Part shown: positions 58,638-64,000 of the stretch, in pieces
Position numbering within the stretch: position 1 is the stretch's first letter
Layout of the letters: each line of letters begins with the position of its first letter
Assembly (NCBI RefSeq): GCF_051014685.1
Contig: NC_135051.1
Span: forward strand, 16,263,557 to 16,327,556
Source: Ptiloglossa arizonensis
Taxonomy: Eukaryota > Arthropoda > Insecta > Hymenoptera > Colletidae
Length of the DNA: 64,000 bases
Direction of reading: 5' to 3'
Notes under the pieces: generated by a model
The model's input: the letters and a program-made list of their open reading frames with translations, nothing else
Database searches by the model: none
What the model was told of the DNA's origin: nothing
Made by a program: the position numbers and the translations under genes

Positions 58638-59600
58638 AGAGAGAAATAAGGTTTATCCGAGATTCCGCCTGTGCGAGAGATTTCGCAGAGGGCCACTCGC
58701 GAACGGAGGACGATACACCCCGTGGATTTCGTACGGGAAAATTTTGGATCATCGACTCGGATCTTCCTCGAGAAAGATACTATGGATTCATATTACACGT
58801 GATAGCGGTTCGTTTGATACTTTGGGAAGAATGGTACGCGAGCTGGAGAGAAATAAGGTTTATCCGAGATTTTCTAGCTCGCGTACGGAGGACAATACAC
58901 CCCGTGGATTTCGTACGGGAAAATTTTGGATCATCGACTCGGATCTTCCTTGAGAAAGATATAATGGATTCATATTACACGTGATAGCGGTTCGTTTGAT
59001 ACTTTGGAACGAATGGTACGCGAACCGGAGAGAAATAAGGTTTATCCGAGATTTTCTAGCTCGCGTACGGAGGACAATACACCCCGTGGATTTCGTACGG
59101 GAAAATTTTGGATCATCGACTCGGATCTTCCTCGAGAAAGATACTATGGATTCATATTACACGTGATAGCGGTTCGTTTGATACTTTGGGAAGAATGGTA
59201 CGCGAGCTGGAGAGAAATAAGGTTTATCCGAGATTTTGTAGCTCGCGTACGGAGGACAATGCATTCGCGATGCACCGCCGTGGATTTCCAGCGGGAAAAT
59301 GTGGACATTGAGGATGATCGATTACGATGATGTTACTTGGATTTATTTTCTATGGGACGGCAGCTTGTTCGACACTTTGAGAGACGACAATGGTATGCAA
59401 ACGAGAAAGAAATAAGGTTTATCCGAGTTTCTCGCGAACGGAGAAGAAAATGCAACGTGAGTGCACCTCGTGGATTTCGATCGGGGAAATTGAGGACGAT
59501 CGACTTTAATGTTACCGATGCTTGGGTTTATTTTCCTTGGGATAATGGTTTGTTCGACACTTTGAGAGGCAACGTAGATGGTACAGGCCCCAGGCTGAGA
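58638..59600. repeat. tandem array, 181-bp unit, GC-richer than other arrays, about five copies
   Basis: GAGAAATAAGGTTTATCCGA occurs near 58641, 58848, 59029 and 59211, with a decayed copy at 59405. The middle spacings are 181-182. Each unit has CGCGTACGGAGGACAATACA, CCCGTGGATTTCGTACGGGA, TTTTGGATCATCGACTCGGA and ATTCATATTACACGTGATAG. Several long + strand frames run through it in different frames. The unit is not a multiple of three, so the same DNA is read in all three frames in turn. These are not genes. Confidence 0.92.
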
Positions 59601-59735
59601 TTCGGGTCTACTATATAATCTATCTTCGGCTTTCACAGGGTCGTTAGCTGGTGTTATTCGGAGTATGGAAAGAGCGATGGTTACCGCTATATGGAGGATG
59701 TTCTGTGGTTTTGTGTGTTATAGGAAGCTGGTATA

Positions 59736-60193
59736 ATTGCTTGCTTGATAAGTTTTATCGTTCGATAAGGAATGGAGTTATTAGGTTCATTTTATTTTTC
59801 TAAAGATGATACTACTGTTTGATGAACATGTGTAAAGTTTCATGTAGATCTGTGGACTCGTTCGCATATTTACAATTGTTCAATTGTAACATTTGAAAAA
59901 TAATTATAATAATTAGAAATTTTAACTAATTTAGAAAAATAAAATGAACCTAATAACTCCATTTCTTATCGAACGATAAAACTTATTGAGCAACCTATTA
60001 TACCCCATGAACTCGTTTGATAAGAAATAGAGTTATTAGGTTCCTTTTATTTTTCTAAAGATGGTACCATTGTTTAATGAACATGTGTGAAGTTTCATGT
60101 CGACTCATTCGTATATTTACAATTGTTCAAAGTTGAAATATCATAGTATTTTTTGACAATGAAAAAAACGACAACACTTATTGAACAACCTAG
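59736..60193. mobile_element. two mariner-like MITE copies, opposite orientation to 40904
   Basis: The segment 59736-59995 ends ACTTATTGAGCAACCTATTA and 60010-60193 ends CACTTATTGAACAACCTAGTA, the same termini as at 40904 and 50760. Interior strings GAACATGTGT.AAGTTTCATG and TTTACAATTGTTCAA are the complements of those in the 40904 family. The first copy contains an extra AT-rich 60-bp insertion near 59885-59940. Confidence 0.8.
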
Positions 60194-61009
60194 TAGTTGG
60201 CAAATGGGACGTCACAGGAGCAAGAAGGGCTTTCGTGTTCTAGTTTCACACGTCACAGTATCACAAAATGATGTGTGAAAGTATGAAAATTATAGTTCCT
60301 AAGCATTGTGATTAGTTTGAGTTTATCTCGATAAAAATCAATCGAACAACGTTTCTTGGATAACTTATCAGCTCCTTACAGGAGTACCACAGTTGCTCCA
60401 TGTTCTCAATGAACAATGAAGCGAATGTATATCTCTTGTATGTTGAAACAACGAGAAAAAATAATCAAGAAACTAATGGGAATGTTTCCGAGTTAGTGGG
60501 TGATTATAATTCCTTTGACTCTAACCAAAGGAGAGTACCGACAGGAAAGATGACGTGCAGAAAGAATGCCAGTGGCTAGCTACTATGTTGTTTGACCGCT
60601 TCTCTGTCGAGTTTTTTTCGGTAGTCGGTTTAAAGAACGCTAAACTTTCTTGTATCGTTTTTTAAATAACTCGAGGCAGTTACAAAAATATCGGATCACT
60701 GTTCAACCGTAGGTCTGCGTAGTTCTGTTCGTTCGAGTTGCACGTATTAATGAAAAACTAGCAATCTACAGAGTAGCCTTCATCCTCTCGTATAATTAAT
60801 TATAATTTGAATTTCCAAAATGTTGTCCGGACAACAATGTTACCGTAAAATCGATACAGTGACTTAGCAGTAATTTCATCCCACAGGACACGTGCTTGGA
60901 ATATTTTCAAAGAACGTCGAGAATTATGAACGTAAAAATGTTACAGTGTTTTCTAATTTAGGATGAGAGGTGAATCAATTCACGAAGAATTATACAAAAA
61001 TTACCGCTC
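60194..61009. other. unique non-coding stretch
   Basis: No array or recognisable exon. A short inverted motif TTGTCCGGACAA sits at 60823-60834. Confidence 0.45.
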
Positions 61010-61360
61010 TCAACTTGCACACTGCTCGCCATAAGTTCTACCAGCCACTTTAACAGACCTGTTCGTAAGCCAGCCGAATGCATTATCGCATTTTAATACC
61101 GCCAAGGAGTGTTGCATAAATAATAAACTTCGGATGATCTCATAGGTAATCTCATCGAGCGGATTCAACTCCCAGGATCCAATTTCTCGCTTGGAGGCCA
61201 AGCAATTGGTCCGATCCATTTACCATAGAACCGTTCATCCTAATAATGTCTAGCTTCCCGATTGAAACAAGGTGGAGCACCGTCGTGCATAAACCTAACC
61301 CAGGCTTTACCCAGTAACTCTTGCAACCGATTTTGTAAAAGATCACGACGAGTAGTTCCT
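61010..61360 (-). pseudogene. decayed DDE transposase fragment (Tc1/mariner-IS630 type)
   Basis: On the - strand, from about 61358 downward, the frame reads RRDLLQNRLQELLGKAWV, then RFMHDGAPPCFN, then after a stop DERFYGKWIGPIAWPPS, and in another frame ELNPLDE. This is the family pattern MHDGAPPHF..........RWIGR.GP..WPPRSPDLNPLD found in many insect elements, where the D of HDGAPP and the D of SPDLNPLD are catalytic. Here the reading frame is broken by at least two stops and a frameshift, and the second-motif Asp has become Glu. It is non-functional, with N- and C-terminal parts missing. Confidence 0.85.
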
Positions 61361-62639
61361 TTCTTTTTTTCTCGTATAGTCGAGACGAAAGGTTAGATTC
61401 TTGTTAGTAACAATCTCGGTTCGTATTTCGTACACAACACGCCGATGCCTCGAGCAAGTCATGTTATACGGGTACTGTTGTAGCACAGAGTACATATTTG
61501 GAACGTTGATCGTTATCTGGATTACGTTTATCCAGTCACATTATCAAGGATACTGATTATATGAGAATTGATTACCCGATTACCTACCGGTTATGCGAAC
61601 ATGTAAATCGGAATCCTTGGATTCTCTTTCTATTATTTAAGAACTTGGTCTGTATAATCGAACGGGTATGGTAATTATCGATTACTCGGACTAAGTTGTT
61701 CCACGTCTTGATCGGCGTTCCAGCGTGTAAATTTTTTTTTCCATCGCTCGCGGAGTCTATCCGTTCGAGGTATTAAGAAGTACCCTGAGTGCTGAAATTC
61801 TATACGCGTCGAAGAATTCTTTTTTTGGAAAAATTGTAGCCATCTTCTCGATATTTTCGTCCTTCGTCAGGGAACGATGCGCAACGCGTATAACCAAAAA
61901 ATGGATAACGCCTCTTGTTCAAAGTGTGAGCGACACAGACAAAGTAGTACGAACGCTGTTTTAGTTGGTTTTCTTCGGCGGTAGGGAGCGTCGCGTCATA
62001 ACTGTGTGTGCAACGACCGAGAACGTGTTTTGAGAGAAGAAGAAAAAAAAACAAGGAATCGAGGTTTTTGGTGTTATCTTGGTCTGTGTAGATATTATTC
62101 ATTTACGAAGTGGGCAATACTGTTGATTAACAAGTGGAATCTACCCTTTGATAGTAAGATCGATGACGAACAATAACAATGAGACTTTGCTCTCGCTGAA
62201 GTCTACGTAGACGATGATGTAGAAAAGAATTCTTCGTTTCTAAAAAAAACCGTACCAATTTAAAAATTGACGACTTATGAACGTTTGAAACCAACGATCA
62301 ACGAATTGACGTAGAAGAAACAAATCTCAATATTTTACCAAAGGTATCGTCACGTATCCGTTGGTTTGCCCATTTGTCTTGTTCCACGAAAATTCGGTAC
62401 ACCGAAACCGTCCACGCCGTATCCTGAAATCTCTGTTTATCGTTCGTATAAAAGCAATTATTGTTTCGTTATGAGAAGGCTCGCAGTCGTCTCCGAACTT
62501 GAAGAATCTTGAACGAAAGAAACACAGACCAGCTCGACAGAAGGACTACCTGTAGGGCGAATCGCGTTCATTTCCTACGATATAAACTGGAATCTCGAGT
62601 CGCACTAAAATTTTTCGTCCCGCGAGGCTAAATATAAGT
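61361..62639. other. unique non-coding stretch
   Basis: No recognisable exon or array. The - strand frame at 61800-62102 has no domain character. No inverted ends were found that would bound the transposase relic. Confidence 0.45.
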
Positions 62640-63300
62640 TCCCAGCTTCTTTCCGTCAAAGCCATTGTTGCTCCGGAGCATGAGGTGCTCCAGGTGCCTC
62701 TCAAACGTCAAGTGCCTCCTGCTGGAAAGTCGAACCGCTACGGCGAGGCAGCCCTGGAGGCCCTTTTCGAAACTCGGCTGTTTTCCTCGTCGAAAAAGCT
62801 TCGGGGCTCAGCCATTCTCGTCAGCAACACTGCATACGTTGGCGTGGCGGTGTCTGGTCACCGGCGAGCGGCGTGGCGTCAGTGCCAAACTCTTCTCTTT
62901 TCGCTGGACTTGTGCAAGATCTGCCGTCTCCGTTCCACCTTTCTTACCCGCTGTTTTACCCGCCAGCCGAATCGGACTCTCTCGCTCTCCCCCTCTCGTT
63001 CTCTATCTCCTTCTTCCTCCTCTCTTTCTCTCTCTCTCTTGTCTCTTCCAGCGTCTTCGCCAAGCCGTTCGTACGGAGTTCCTTGCAACCATATCAACGT
63101 CCGCGTCCGCGTCCGCGTCTCGACATCGACATTCACCGGCGCATGCCTCCGGTTGAATACACCGTTCTTGGAGCCGCGAGTCGAGCCTCCTCCTTTGCCC
63201 ACATTTCTACCCTGCTCTGTGCGGTCTACACGCTGGATAGAGGCACTCGCTTCTCCCCAACGCGCGTCAGTTCGATATTGTATTGCTGTTTCGGGGTGAA
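62640..63300. promoter_or_regulatory. GC/CpG-rich island with CT tract, candidate promoter or 5' exon
   Basis: CpG-rich, with a CT-rich stretch (CTCTCTTTCTCTCTCTCTCT) at 63019-63040 and GTCCGCGTCCGCGTCCGCGT at 63099-63118. Three + strand frames of 163-210 codons and a - strand frame of 143 codons overlap the same DNA. None shows a domain. ATG at 62680 (GGAGCATGAGG) is in fair context, but the frame it opens is low-complexity. Confidence 0.35.
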
Positions 63301-64000
63301 TAATTCTCAACGGCTTTCGTTTTTAGAGCGAGTTGTTTGTGGGGAATGTCGATCGACGTATATGGTTTTTAGAGCGTTGGTTGTAAGAGATGTATATCGA
63401 TGTCTTTGGATTTTAGAGCGGTGTTTGCAAGAGACATCCGTCGATGTCTTTAGAGCGTTGTTTGTAGGCGACTTTGATCGACGTATATGGTTTTTAGAGC
63501 GTTAGTTGTAAGAGATGTATATCGATGTCTTTCGATTTTAGAGCGGTGTTTGCAGGAGACATCCGTCGATGTCTTTAGAGCGTTGTTTGTGGGGGACTTT
63601 GATCAACGTCTTGGATTTTTTGAGCGTTGTTTGCTGGAGATGTATATATCTTTCGATTTTAGAGCGTTGTTTGTGGGGAATCTCGATTGATGTCTTTTAT
63701 TTTTAGAGCGTTGTTTGCAGGAGATGTCCATCAACGACTTTGGTTTTTAGAGCGTTGTTTGCAGGAGACGTCCATCGATGTCTTTTGATTTTAGAGCGTT
63801 GTTTGTGGGGAATCTCGATCGACGTCTTTTATTTTTAGAGCGTTGTTTGCGGGGAATCTCGGTCGACGTCTTTTATTTTTAGAGCATTGTTTTCAGGAAA
63901 CGTCCATCGACGACTTTGGTTTTTAGAGCGTTGTTTGCAGGAGGTGTCCAGCAACGTCTTTTATTTTTAGAGAGTTGTTTTCAAGAGACATCCATCGTTG
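63300..64000. repeat. minisatellite array, about 45-65 bp units, running off the right edge
   Basis: The theme TTTTTAGAGCGTTGTTTGCA, GGAGA(C/T)GTCCATCGA, CGTCTTTGG recurs about 14 times from 63318 to the end. Unit length varies through indels and through alternation of TTTGTGGGGAATCTCGATCG and TTTGCAGGAGACGTCCATCG. Longer composite periods are visible (63350-63480 resembles 63480-63600). Open frames through it are artefacts. Confidence 0.9.

Noticed and set aside
58219..58984. 244- and 218-codon + strand frames
   Set aside because: They run through a 181-bp tandem repeat in two frames simultaneously; the unit is not a multiple of three.
62665..63505. Three long overlapping + strand frames
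   Set aside because: All three frames are open at once over a CpG and CT-rich segment and enter a minisatellite; none has a domain.

Overview
The window looks like insect nuclear DNA, most likely from a hymenopteran (a bee or a wasp). The background is AT-rich with sharp GC- and CpG-rich islands. The coding exons are small, far apart and bounded by GT-AG splice sites. There are mariner/Tc1-type transposon relics and a nuclear copy of insect mitochondrial cox3. No bacterial operon, ribosome binding site, rRNA, tRNA or CRISPR array was found. The hymenopteran assignment is an inference from base composition and the style of the mobile elements; the insect assignment is firmer.

The only protein gene I can name is a follistatin gene on the + strand. 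Three consecutive exons encode the N-terminal TB-like domain (36036-36224), follistatin module 1 (38426-38644) and follistatin module 2 (41857-42093). Each is flanked by consensus splice sites, is a multiple of three long, and has phase-1 introns on both sides, so they join in frame. A short candidate last exon (42471-42538) would end the protein after two follistatin modules. I see no third module in the remaining 22 kb. The signal-peptide exon should lie upstream of 36036, but I could not identify it. Follistatin is secreted and sequesters activin/BMP-type TGF-beta ligands. One possible last coding exon of an unidentified gene lies on the - strand (3902-4096). Two other short open frames on the - strand (30334-30597 and 44933-45160) are noted with low confidence.

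The rest is non-coding and repeat-rich. About 20 independent tandem arrays, with units from about 26 to 270 bp, fill roughly a quarter of the window, and nearly every array uses its own private unit. They lie upstream of the follistatin exons, inside both introns, and downstream to the right edge. Notable ones are a 185-bp array with dimeric higher-order structure (10446-11560), a palindromic 30-bp array (18040-18955), a 26-bp array (29608-30185), a 1-kb polypurine tract (26485-27490) and an array ending about 50 bp before the TB exon (35400-35985). Mobile-element debris comprises two mariner-like short-element families (40904-41628, 50760-50933, 59736-60193; and 47847-47970, 56972-57101) and a decayed DDE transposase (61010-61360, - strand).

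Seven GC/CpG-rich islands (near 8.1-9.7, 17.0-18.0, 26.1-28.1, 48.5-49.4, 54.2-55.1, 57.3-58.7 and 62.6-63.3 kb) are candidate promoters or 5' exons; most sit next to GA/CT tracts. The long open frames within them look like composition artefacts. I found no evidence of a new multi-gene system. The most unusual property of the window is the density and diversity of locus-private tandem arrays in and around a developmental regulator.
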